5,670 nucleotides of DNA from JANLSE01 sp038214135. GTDB taxonomy: Bacteria; Chloroflexota; Chloroflexia; Chloroflexales; Roseiflexaceae. The stretch covers positions 1 to 5,670 of the forward strand of contig JBBQSD010000231.1 in assembly GCA_038214135.1 (NCBI GenBank). The letters are read 5' to 3'. Under the pieces are notes generated by a model. That model did not search any database and was not told where the DNA came from. It was given only the letters and a program-made list of their open reading frames with translations. The position numbers were made by a program, and so were the translations under genes. Below are positions 1 to 5,494 of the stretch, one piece after another (the stretch's first letter is position 1; each line of letters begins with the position of its first letter).

Positions 1-2
1 TT

Positions 3-347
3 TCAGAATTGTGGCATCAGCTTGGCCATGCGTTTGCTGCACGAGCAACTGGCTACCCGATGGTTGGTGTTCGCTTCTGGTGGCTGCTGGCTGCATCGGT
101 ATACCCAGAGAATGAGCCTGAGCTGGCACCTGCTATCCACATTCGGCGTGCATTGGGTGGGCCAATCGCTAGCGCGCTTCTATCGTTGGTTGCCGGGTTA
201 CTCTGGCTGGTGCTGCGTGATTCCGGGCCAGTGGGCTGGGTTGTTGGCCTGTGGTTTGCCGAGAATCTGCTGCTGTTCACGGCTCAGGTGCTGGTTCCAT
301 TTGGCTTTAATGATGGGGCGACGATCTGGCATTGGTTACGCCGATAG
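3..347 (+). CDS. Partial M50-like (site-2 protease fold) integral membrane protein, probably catalytically inactive
   Basis: This is the 3' end of a gene that begins before the window; the frame is open from base 3, giving 114 residues and a TAG stop. It starts with SELWHQLGHAFAARATGYP, which lines up with the zinc-binding helix of M50 intramembrane metalloproteases (HExxH). It continues with a GGPIAS segment leading into a membrane helix, then a second hydrophobic stretch ending in PFGFNDGATI, which corresponds to the C-terminal LDG-type motif that supplies the third metal ligand. The order and spacing match the M50 fold. The general-base glutamate is glutamine (CAG) here, so proteolysis is doubtful; metal binding could persist. 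The true start is outside the window, and a TTG at base 9 is probably internal. Its stop overlaps the convergent MFS gene by 12 bases. The family call is fairly confident; the substrate is unknown. Confidence 0.7.
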   Translation, partial: SELWHQLGHAFAARATGYPMVGVRFWWLLAASVYPENEPELAPAIHIRRALGGPIASALLSLVAGLLWLVLRDSGPVGWVVGLWFAENLLLFTAQVLVPFGFNDGATIWHWLRR

Positions 348-1565
348 CTCGTTGGTCATCGGTTCGCTCGCTAATGATAGTGCGGCCTCGTGTGTGGGCG
401 CTGCTGGTTGCGGGAAGAGGATCACGATAACTAATCCAATCAGTGCGACCAGGGCTGCAACAGGCCAGGGTGCTGCTGGCGCGATATTGGCAATCAGCCA
501 GCCACTGAGTACCGGCGCAACAATCTGGGTGATACTCTCCAGCGATTGGCCCAGCCCCAGAGCGCTACCCTGTGCGCTCGCCCCGGCTGCTTGTGAGATC
601 AGGCTGGTGAGCGCCGGGCGCAACAGTGCCATGCCGAATACCAGGAAAGTCACGGCAGCCAGTGTCACAGCAGTTGTGTTCGCGATATACAGAATCGCCA
701 TTGCAATCACCAATGTCAGCAGGCCAACGGGCAGCAGCCGCTGTTCGCCATAACGGCGCGAGAGTCGTCCGACGATAAAGATCGGCACAACAACTGTTAG
801 TACTCCATAATATGCTACACATAACGCGGCAACCAGTGGTGTTGCTTCGAGTTGTAGTTGCATGAACAGCCCAATGCTGGCCACAAACATGCCCATCACC
901 AGCGCCATAATGCCGAAGATCGCCAATGGCCGACGAATTCTGGGCTGGAGTGCGAGGCTGATCATGCTACTCAGTGAACTGTTGGGCGAAACGGCTGGTC
1001 GGTTGGTTCGATCCGGTTCTGGCAACAGGATGGCCGTCAGTATCAGGCTGATCAGCGAGATACCAGCTGCAACCCAGAATGGTGCTGCATAGTTGATCTG
1101 GCTGAGTAACCCGCCAAGCACTGGCCCAATCACTGCACCAAGCCCAAATGAAGCACCCATCAGCCCATAGACTCGCGTGCGCTGCTGTGGTTCGGTCACA
1201 TCGCCAACATAGGCCTGGGCGATCACCTGGTTTCCTCCAGAAATACCATCGATGATCCTGCCAAGAAACAACATGCCCAGCGAGCCACCAATAGCTGTCA
1301 GAATGAAACCAATCACTGTGCCAAGCTGGCTGAATAAGAGCCACGGACGGCGGCCCTGGCGATCGCTGAGTCTGCCTAATATTGGCCCGGCAACAAACGC
1401 ACAGATTGCATAGACGGTTGAAAGCAGGCCAACCATCACGGCATCGGCATTGAATGTTGCAGCATAGTATGGCATCAGTGGCAGTGTGATCATGAACCCG
1501 AGTGCGCTGACAAAGTTGATCAGCAGCAGCGGGATGATCGCATTCGAACGGAGTGCTGTTCGCAT
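336..1565 (-). CDS. MFS drug efflux antiporter, TetA-like (DHA1, 12 membrane helices)
   Basis: A 409-residue protein, the usual size for a 12-helix proton-coupled drug antiporter. The N-terminal half carries the MFS motif A GRLSDRQGRRP (about residues 64-74) in the helix 2-3 loop, a motif B-like GRIIDGISGGN (about 102-112), the stretch AYVGDVTEPQQRTRVYGLMG, and the antiporter motif C GLGAVIGPVLGG (about 141-152). The last of these marks exporters such as TetA. A basic, polar loop near the middle (PEPDRTNRP) separates the two six-helix halves. I chose ATG at 1565 because AAAGG lies 7 bases upstream; a TTG at 1589 would add eight residues and overlap the stop of the regulator. The gene lies 20 bases after the TetR gene and is surely co-transcribed with it. 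The drug cannot be read from sequence; no tetracycline specificity is claimed. Confidence 0.9.
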   Translation of the reverse strand: MRTALRSNAIIPLLLINFVSALGFMITLPLMPYYAATFNADAVMVGLLSTVYAICAFVAGPILGRLSDRQGRRPWLLFSQLGTVIGFILTAIGGSLGMLFLGRIIDGISGGNQVIAQAYVGDVTEPQQRTRVYGLMGASFGLGAVIGPVLGGLLSQINYAAPFWVAAGISLISLILTAILLPEPDRTNRPAVSPNSSLSSMISLALQPRIRRPLAIFGIMALVMGMFVASIGLFMQLQLEATPLVAALCVAYYGVLTVVVPIFIVGRLSRRYGEQRLLPVGLLTLVIAMAILYIANTTAVTLAAVTFLVFGMALLRPALTSLISQAAGASAQGSALGLGQSLESITQIVAPVLSGWLIANIAPAAPWPVAALVALIGLVIVILFPQPAAPTHEAALSLASEPMTNELSA

Positions 1566-1572
1566 AACAAAG

Positions 1573-1577
1573 CCTTT
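1573..1577 (-). promoter_or_regulatory. Ribosome binding site deciding the MFS start
   Basis: On the minus strand AAAGG stands 7 bases before the ATG at 1565. Nothing comparable precedes the upstream TTG at 1589, which lies against the stop codon of the TetR gene. This favours the 409-residue product. Confidence 0.5.
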
Positions 1578-1585
1578 CAGGCGTT

Positions 1586-2296
1586 TCAATTGGTTTCGAA
1601 CGGTAGGCCAATGGTATCGAGATAACTCTGCATCTCACTGCGAAAGAAGATCGCTGGGTTGGCAATCGCATGGCTGAGATGCCCAAATAATTCGAGCGTG
1701 ACCATGCCGTGCATCTTGCTCCAACCCATAATGCCAGCATACATGGCTGCTGGCGCATACTGGCCGCTGCCATTGAGCTTGTGTGCGGTTAACGCTTCGG
1801 GATGGTAGCCTACCCAGGGTTGCAACTTGCCAGCCAGATAGGCCGCTTGCAGTGTTTGTAGAAAGACACCAAACACCCGCATTGATGCAGGGCCTGTCAA
1901 TTCGATTGGTGCGTGATACTCGGGAATAGGGTTGCCAAAAATGAGCTGGAAATCAACTGGATGTGCAAGCGCCCAGATTCGGTAGGCTTCGGCGGCGGCT
2001 TGTAGGCGGTTGCCATACTGTTGATCAGCAATCGTTTCAGTTGCAGTCAGCAGAGTCTCAGCCAGGCTCGCGTAGGCATCCACAATCAATGCCGTGATCA
2101 AGGCATCGCGATCCGCATAATAGCGATACAGCGCCGATGGGACGACACCCATGGCCCGTGCAATCACATTCAGGGTGATCGATGCCGTGCCGCTGGCCGC
2201 CATCTGTTGGCGGGCTAATGCCTTGATTTCTTCACGAGCATTCTCACGCAATCGCTCACGCCGAGATGCTGGTTTCGTTTCGTGTAGTTCGTTCAT
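1586..2296 (-). CDS. TetR/AcrR-family transcriptional repressor with a WHG-type C-terminal domain
   Basis: A 236-residue regulator. The N-terminal DNA-binding domain runs over about residues 20-75: helix EEIKALARQQMAASG, then the helix-turn-helix TLNVIARAMGVVPSALYRYYADRDALI, a classic TetR pattern. The ligand domain contains ALAHPVDFQLIFGNPIPEY (about 109-127) and the W-x3-HG signature at W192, H196 and G197, typical of the WHG subgroup (TetR_C_33). It starts with ATG at 2296. The gene is the first of a two-gene unit with the MFS pump, and its promoter carries a perfect 21-bp palindrome over the -10. The simplest reading is that it represses itself and the pump until a pump substrate binds. 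The inducer is unknown. The family call is firm; the regulatory target is inferred from context. Confidence 0.93.
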   Translation of the reverse strand: MNELHETKPASRRERLRENAREEIKALARQQMAASGTASITLNVIARAMGVVPSALYRYYADRDALITALIVDAYASLAETLLTATETIADQQYGNRLQAAAEAYRIWALAHPVDFQLIFGNPIPEYHAPIELTGPASMRVFGVFLQTLQAAYLAGKLQPWVGYHPEALTAHKLNGSGQYAPAAMYAGIMGWSKMHGMVTLELFGHLSHAIANPAIFFRSEMQSYLDTIGLPFETN

Positions 2297-2316
2297 AAAT
2301 GTGCTTTACTGTGATA

Positions 2317-2337
2317 AAAGTGAATGACATTCACTTT
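2317..2337. promoter_or_regulatory. Perfect 21-bp palindromic operator, probably bound by the adjacent TetR regulator
   Basis: Arms AAAGTGAATG and CATTCACTTT (10 bp each, no mismatch) flank a single central A. This is the size and shape expected for a TetR-family dimer site. It overlaps the minus-strand -10 hexamer and the expected transcription start, so bound protein would block initiation of the regulator-pump unit. That the neighbouring TetR protein binds here is inferred. Confidence 0.85.
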
Positions 2338-2363
2338 ATAGCATGGCTATCTTGCTCTGTCAA
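2335..2363 (-). promoter_or_regulatory. Sigma70-type promoter of the tetR-MFS unit
   Basis: On the minus strand TTGACA (2363-2358, perfect consensus) is followed after 17 bases by TATAAA (2340-2335, five of six). Transcription would start near 2328, at the centre of the operator palindrome, leaving a leader of about 30 bases before the ATG at 2296. This is the best promoter in the window. Confidence 0.8.
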
Positions 2364-2387
2364 GAGGCTAAATTCAGATAGCTTGTC

Positions 2388-2402
2388 TGATATACAATAT
2401 CA
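2388..2402. repeat. Short AT-rich palindrome in the tetR-GNAT intergenic region
   Basis: Arms TGATAT and ATATCA (6 bp) flank ACA. It lies between the tetR promoter and the broken acetyltransferase gene. It could be a second regulator site, but nothing else supports this. The TACAAT inside it has no good -35 partner on the plus strand. Confidence 0.35.
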
Positions 2403-2428
2403 TCGGGGAGCGGCGTCGGCCTGCGGCT

Positions 2429-2480
2429 GCGATCATTGTGGGCAGACACGTGGGTCTGCCCTACGCATCGGTATGATCGC
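2429..2480. repeat. Compound palindrome, probable dispersed repeat element
   Basis: An inner inverted repeat GGGCAGAC (2440-2447) and GTCTGCCC (2454-2461), with loop ACGTGG, sits inside an outer pair GCGATCAT (2429-2436) and ATGATCGC (2473-2480). The inner hairpin resembles palindromic intergenic repeats that recur in many bacterial genomes (from memory). The surrounding GC-rich segment 2407-2465 is bracketed by CATCGG on both sides (2401-2406 and 2466-2471), which could be a target duplication. There is no T run on either side, so it is not an obvious terminator. Confidence 0.5.
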
Positions 2481-2720
2481 TCCTATGAAAAGGAACAAAC
2501 TTCCGTGAACGACGGAATTCCGCCAATGATTGAAGTTTCGCAGAATGGCTATACAATCAGCACCGATCTGGCCCGCCTCGATCTTGATGCGATCTGTGTC
2601 TTCCTGGATGTGGCCTATTGGTCGCAGGGGCGGATGCGCGCAATGGTTGCTCGTTCGCTGCAGCACTCGCTCTGTTTTGGGGTGTACGATGCACAGGGGC
2701 AAATTGGCCTGGCGCGGGTG

Positions 2721-2757
2721 ATCACATAGGTATGCGACCTTCGCATACCTATGTGAT
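2721..2757. repeat. Perfect 16-bp inverted repeat at the GNAT frameshift
   Basis: Arm ATCACATAGGTATGCG (2721-2736) is the exact reverse complement of 2742-2757, with loop ACCTT (2737-2741). The right arm encodes the conserved AYLCD in the correct frame; the left arm contains the premature TAG and the extra base. The left arm therefore looks copied from the right arm. In RNA it would form a stable stem but no U run follows, so it is not a standard terminator. Confidence 0.95.
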
Positions 2758-3003
2758 GTCTATATTCAGGAGGAGCATCGCGGTTCTGGGCTTGGCAAAT
2801 GGCTCATGGCAACGGTCATCGCGCATCCCTCATTAGTTGGTTTGCGGCGCTTTATGCTGGCAACCCGCGATGCGCATGGCCTGTATCAACAGGTTGGGTT
2901 TACTGCGCTCCAAGCGCCCGAACGTTGGATGGAGCGCTTTCAGGATACTAAGGATACGTTCTACCAAGCTGTATGGACACAACCGCGCATCAGCACTCCC
3001 GAT

Positions 3004-3027
3004 CAATCTGCGCAATCTGCGGATGAA
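3004..3027. repeat. CAATCTGCG tandem doublet, probable dispersed repeat
   Basis: CAATCTGCG occurs twice head to tail (3004-3012, 3013-3021) and is followed by GATGAAT. Doublets of this kind followed by GATG are, from memory, common intergenic repeats in diverse bacteria. Here it lies just past the end of the recognisable acetyltransferase sequence and is read through by its frame. Confidence 0.5.
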
Positions 3028-3064
3028 TCACGCTCCTGTCCACTACGCAGACGTGAGGAGTATA

Positions 3065-3805
3065 TTAGCGTTGCATCCTTGCAATCATCTGCCGTAACAG
3101 CAGCCAGGTCAGCGCCATCTGGAAGATCAGCCCAAGTGCGCACAGCCCCCAGTTGATTATGCCGCTATGCAGAAGCTCACGCCATACTGCTGCTGGCCAG
3201 AAGGTTGGCATGCACATGGCGATGATCTGCCAGGGCATTGGCAGGAACCATCCCAAGAGCGGAATGATCATAATCACGCTGAGCGCCTTCTGGAGGGCAA
3301 ATCCCTGAACCTTGTTGGCGGCAAACGCTCCCAGAAAGAGCGCGATTTGGGGAGCCAGTGGTGCTGCGAGCAAGGCAACCAACAGGAGCTTTGGGAGATC
3401 AAATACTGCCACGCCTGCCAGGGGTAGCGCGATGATCGTCATGAACACACTGATCAGCATTGGCGCTGCCAATCGATAGGCCAGATAGCCGGATAGGGGC
3501 AGTGGCGTGACTTGCAGGGCGCGCAGGGATTGCTCATCGCGCTGATCCAGCAGCAGGAATCCAACCAGGATGCCACAGATGGCCGGCGGCATGATCAAGA
3601 GAATATAGCCAAACACCTGATCATAGATGGCATTGAGATCGAATCCAATGATTGCGCTGGCCTGTGGAATAGCAGCGGGAAAGATCCAGCGTATGGCAAT
3701 GGCGAGGCCAAGTGGAACCACAATCATGCCACGCAGCAGCGAATCACGCTGGATGTTGATCGAATCGGTTGCGAATAGGGCGCGTGCAATCCTGAATGAT
3801 GTCAT
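3065..3805 (-). CDS. ABC-2 type exporter permease, second membrane subunit
   Basis: A 246-residue membrane protein with about six hydrophobic helices (near residues 24-44, 65-86, 112-134, 138-161, 174-196 and 215-237). The polar segment DEQSLRALQVTPLPLSGYLA (90-109) is typical of the cytoplasmic loop of ABC-2 permeases that contacts the ATPase. It parallels TERTIYAQAVTPLRLEHYLA in the partner permease, so the two subunits are probably related by duplication. I start it at ATG 3805, one base after the partner's TAA, with GAGGA 5 bases upstream; the frame is open further up to 3886, but that part overlaps the partner and reads as low-grade sequence (MAGSPCSCSG). It is the last gene of the exporter operon. 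Sizes and order match the fluoroquinolone-export type (compare Rv2686c-Rv2688c); the substrate is inferred only by that resemblance. Confidence 0.85.
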   Translation of the reverse strand: MTSFRIARALFATDSINIQRDSLLRGMIVVPLGLAIAIRWIFPAAIPQASAIIGFDLNAIYDQVFGYILLIMPPAICGILVGFLLLDQRDEQSLRALQVTPLPLSGYLAYRLAAPMLISVFMTIIALPLAGVAVFDLPKLLLVALLAAPLAPQIALFLGAFAANKVQGFALQKALSVIMIIPLLGWFLPMPWQIIAMCMPTFWPAAVWRELLHSGIINWGLCALGLIFQMALTWLLLRQMIARMQR

Positions 3806-3806
3806 C

Positions 3807-4508
3807 TTAATCCTCACGTGCGTAGCCAAGTACCCAGCGCTGATGGGCCTTGCAGCTCCAGAACAGGAGCACGGCGATCCAGCCAATACTAAAGAATGTT
3901 GCTGCTACGATCTGCCATAGATCGACTGGCCTGAAGGCAGCATTGACCAGGGTTAATGGGCCGCCAATTGGCATCCATAGCGTGAGCCATGGACTCCAAC
4001 CAGATGAATTGGTTAGTAGTGGAATCCATAGCACGGCTGCGTACCCGCCAGATGGAATCAGAAAGGCATTGATTGAGGGGTAGCGTACCACCGCAATAAA
4101 TCCGCACAGGCAATAGATCGCTGATGCAAGCACAATTCCTATAATCAACGGGAGCGGTGCAAATGGCCAGCCACGCGCCATAACGGCAATAATCACAGAT
4201 TCCGCCAACGCGAGGGCAGTCAGTGTGGCGATTTTCGCGGCTAGGTAGTGTTCAAGGCGCAGTGGTGTGACGGCCTGTGCATAGATTGTTCGCTCAGTCA
4301 GTTCGAGCAACACCATTCCAGCAACGAAATAGAAGGTGCCCAGCAGCAGATTACCGATCAGCATTGCTGGCAACAGGCCGCGCAGATCGAGCGTTGATTG
4401 TGCCAGAATCACCATCCAGAAGCCAGTCACAAAGATTGTTGCTGCCAGAAATCCATTGCGTATTTGCAGGGTTGTTTCCCAGCGAATCAGGGCTATCATT
4501 CGGTTCAT
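3807..4508 (-). CDS. ABC-2 type exporter permease, first membrane subunit
   Basis: A 233-residue protein with about six membrane helices (roughly residues 20-37, 46-68, 93-111, 119-141, 148-165 and 199-217). It opens with a short amphipathic stretch, MNRMIALIRWETTLQIRNG, as usual for ABC-2 permeases. The loop TERTIYAQAVTPLRLEHYLA (71-90) matches the second permease and is the likely contact with the ATPase. Its ATG overlaps the ATPase stop by four bases (ATGA), with AAGGA 7 bases upstream inside the ATPase gene, so translation is probably coupled. It pairs with the downstream permease to form a heterodimeric channel powered by the ATPase, most likely a drug or lipid-like compound exporter resembling fluoroquinolone-export systems. 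The fold and operon are clear; the substrate is not. Confidence 0.87.
   Translation of the reverse strand: MNRMIALIRWETTLQIRNGFLAATIFVTGFWMVILAQSTLDLRGLLPAMLIGNLLLGTFYFVAGMVLLELTERTIYAQAVTPLRLEHYLAAKIATLTALALAESVIIAVMARGWPFAPLPLIIGIVLASAIYCLCGFIAVVRYPSINAFLIPSGGYAAVLWIPLLTNSSGWSPWLTLWMPIGGPLTLVNAAFRPVDLWQIVAATFFSIGWIAVLLFWSCKAHQRWVLGYARED
3811..3815 (-). promoter_or_regulatory. Ribosome binding site deciding the permease 2 start
   Basis: GAGGA on the minus strand lies 5 bases before ATG 3805 and inside the last codons of permease 1. The stop TAA and the ATG are separated by one base, which supports this start over longer versions overlapping permease 1. Confidence 0.65.
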
Positions 4509-5362
4509 GCAAGGTTCCTTCCAGCAACCTGCACAAAGATATCGTCAAGGGTTGCTTCCTGACTATGCATGGTTTGAATTCGATCACAATTGGCTAATTC
4601 CAGAAAGTTTCGGTTTGTGCCAAGCCCTGCCAGCGGGAAGACAGCACTGCTCAGTTCTGTGCCAGTCCGGTATTCAACCAGCACGCTTGCCTGGCCATAG
4701 CGCAGCTTGAGCGTCCTGGGACTGTCGATCAATGCAATTCGCCCATCGATCATGAAGGCCACGCGATCACATAATTCATCGGCAATCGCCATGTTATGGG
4801 TCGTCAGCACAATTGTTGCGCCAGCATTGCGCTGTACCTGGATCAGCTCTTTGATCCGTTGCGAATTCACCGGATCGAGGCCCGAGGTCGGTTCGTCCAG
4901 AAATAACAATTCTGGCTGATGCAATAATGCACGGGCAACGCTCAGGCGGTTCATCATACCCTTCGAGAACTGTTCAACCCGCAGATCACCCGAATCGCCC
5001 AGGCCGACTTGATCCAGAACGATCTGTGGGTTGAGCGTTGGGTGCTGGTAGAGTGCACCGAAAGCCTGCAGATTCTCGCGTGCCGTCAGCTTGCGAAAAT
5101 GGGTTGGCATCTCGAAAGCGACCCCGATCCGTTCATAATACTCACTGCCCCAGGATGCCAGCGCTCGATCAAACACCCGTACGCTGCCCTGATACCCGCC
5201 CAGGAGCTTGGTCAGAATATTCTGGGTTGTCGATTTGCCAGCACCACTCGGCCCTAGAAAACCGAATATTTCCCCAGTTGCAATCTCGAAACCAAGCTCG
5301 TGTAGCGTTGGCTCGGCACTGCCTGGGTAACGAAACGAAAGCTGTTCGACGGCAATAACCAT
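4505..5362 (-). CDS. ABC exporter ATP-binding protein (drug-export type)
   Basis: A 285-residue nucleotide-binding subunit that hydrolyses ATP to drive the two downstream permeases. Visible motifs in order: Walker A GPSGAGKST (37-45), Q-loop region GVAFEMPTHFRKLTARENL (80-98) with glutamate 84 where most ABC proteins have glutamine, signature FSKGMMNRL (132-140, a variant of LSGGQ), Walker B LLFLDEP (152-158) with catalytic E157, D-loop SGLD (160-163) and H-loop histidine 189 in TTHN. The C-terminal 70 residues form the extension common in ABC-2 drug and lantibiotic-type exporters and end in ATLDDIFVQVAGRN. ATG 5362 has AAGGAG 6 bases upstream. It is the first gene of the operon and overlaps permease 1 by four bases. 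The family is certain; the fluoroquinolone-like role is by resemblance only. Confidence 0.95.
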   Translation of the reverse strand: MVIAVEQLSFRYPGSAEPTLHELGFEIATGEIFGFLGPSGAGKSTTQNILTKLLGGYQGSVRVFDRALASWGSEYYERIGVAFEMPTHFRKLTARENLQAFGALYQHPTLNPQIVLDQVGLGDSGDLRVEQFSKGMMNRLSVARALLHQPELLFLDEPTSGLDPVNSQRIKELIQVQRNAGATIVLTTHNMAIADELCDRVAFMIDGRIALIDSPRTLKLRYGQASVLVEYRTGTELSSAVFPLAGLGTNRNFLELANCDRIQTMHSQEATLDDIFVQVAGRNLA

Positions 5363-5368
5363 GATGTT

Positions 5369-5374
5369 CTCCTT
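5369..5374 (-). promoter_or_regulatory. Strong ribosome binding site of the ABC ATPase
   Basis: AAGGAG on the minus strand lies 6 bases before ATG 5362, the best Shine-Dalgarno match in the window. It fixes the start of the ATPase. Confidence 0.85.
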
Positions 5375-5381
5375 ATTGATG

Positions 5382-5411
5382 TATATATGACCAAATTATT
5401 TTTATGGTCAG
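5382..5411 (-). promoter_or_regulatory. Possible promoter of the ABC exporter operon
   Basis: On the minus strand CTGACC (5411-5406) and TATATA (5387-5382) are 18 bases apart, each matching four of six consensus bases. Transcription would start near 5375, only about a dozen bases before the ATG, so the leader would be very short. The AT-rich setting suits a promoter, but the exact hexamers are uncertain. Confidence 0.4.
5388..5410. promoter_or_regulatory. Inverted repeat TGACCA-N11-TGGTCA, possible operator of the ABC operon
   Basis: Six-base arms (5388-5393 and 5405-5410) flank an 11-base AT-only spacer, lying between the proposed -10 and -35. A dimeric regulator could bind here. No regulator gene lies beside this operon, and the sequence differs from the tetR operator, so the binder is unknown. 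Confidence 0.4.
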
Positions 5412-5420
5412 GCTTTGTTT

Positions 5421-5458
5421 CCCCTCACCCCAACCCCTCTCCCACACGGAGAGAGGGG
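5421..5458. repeat. CCCCTCACCCC-type palindromic dispersed repeat
   Basis: CCCCTCACCCCAA is followed by an inverted repeat CCCCTCTC (5434-5441) and GAGAGGGG (5451-5458) with a 9-base loop. This resembles a repetitive intergenic palindrome that I recall as frequent in Chloroflexota and some other bacteria. No T run follows on either strand, so terminator action is doubtful, although it sits between the end of one gene and the promoter of the next. Confidence 0.65.
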
Positions 5459-5494
5459 CAAACTGGCGTGGCATTACGGGTGTCGCTATATGGC

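Larger units (their letters stand above)
2505..3156 (+). pseudogene. GNAT-family N-acetyltransferase, broken by a stop and +1 frameshift
   Basis: Two reading frames together make one GNAT protein. The first, from GTG 2505 (AAGGA 10 bases upstream) or ATG 2526, encodes MIEVSQNGYTISTDLARLD and later SLCFGVYDAQGQIGLARVIT, then hits TAG at 2727. The second resumes one base out of phase with ATFAYLCDVYIQEEHRGSGL, which holds the acetyl-CoA motif RGSGLG (R-x-x-G-x-G), then GKWLM, RRFMLATRDAHGLYQQVGF and APERWMERF. Relatives normally read ITDYATFAYLCDV across the junction (recalled family pattern), so only the DY region is damaged. The lesion coincides with a perfect 16-bp inverted repeat. Homology fades after about base 2943; the frame then runs through a repeat and overlaps the convergent permease gene by 92 bases before TGA. 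Intact relatives would acetylate a small molecule; the substrate is unknown. This copy lacks a continuous frame. Confidence 0.85.

Noticed and set aside
22..753. Long plus-strand open frame of 243 codons
   Set aside because: It overlaps the M50-like frame and then the MFS gene in antisense; the product is rich in Cys, Trp and Arg with no family pattern, whereas the competing frames carry clear motifs.
967..1773. Minus-strand open frame of 268 codons
   Set aside because: It straddles the MFS and TetR genes in another frame and shows only shadow composition (many Cys, Trp, His).
2440..2461. Hairpin considered as a rho-independent terminator
   Set aside because: No T run follows on either strand, and no gene ends just before it: the two flanking genes diverge from this region.
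2472..2477. TATGAT as a -10 for the GNAT gene
   Set aside because: No acceptable -35 is found 15-19 bases upstream; the expected place lies in the hairpin.
2299..2508. Small plus-strand frame from ATG 2299
   Set aside because: It runs through the operator, promoter and palindromes, has no ribosome site and no protein-like pattern.
3167..3427. Plus-strand open frame antisense to permease 2
   Set aside because: Shadow of a strongly hydrophobic coding frame; no motif and no start signal.
3806..3886. Upstream extension of permease 2 to 3886
   Set aside because: It overlaps permease 1 by 80 bases and lacks a ribosome site; ATG 3805 has GAGGA 5 bases away and sits directly after the permease 1 stop.
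5434..5458. Terminator for the minus-strand gene ending at 5495
   Set aside because: The stem is good, but no T run follows it on the minus strand; a dispersed repeat is a better explanation.
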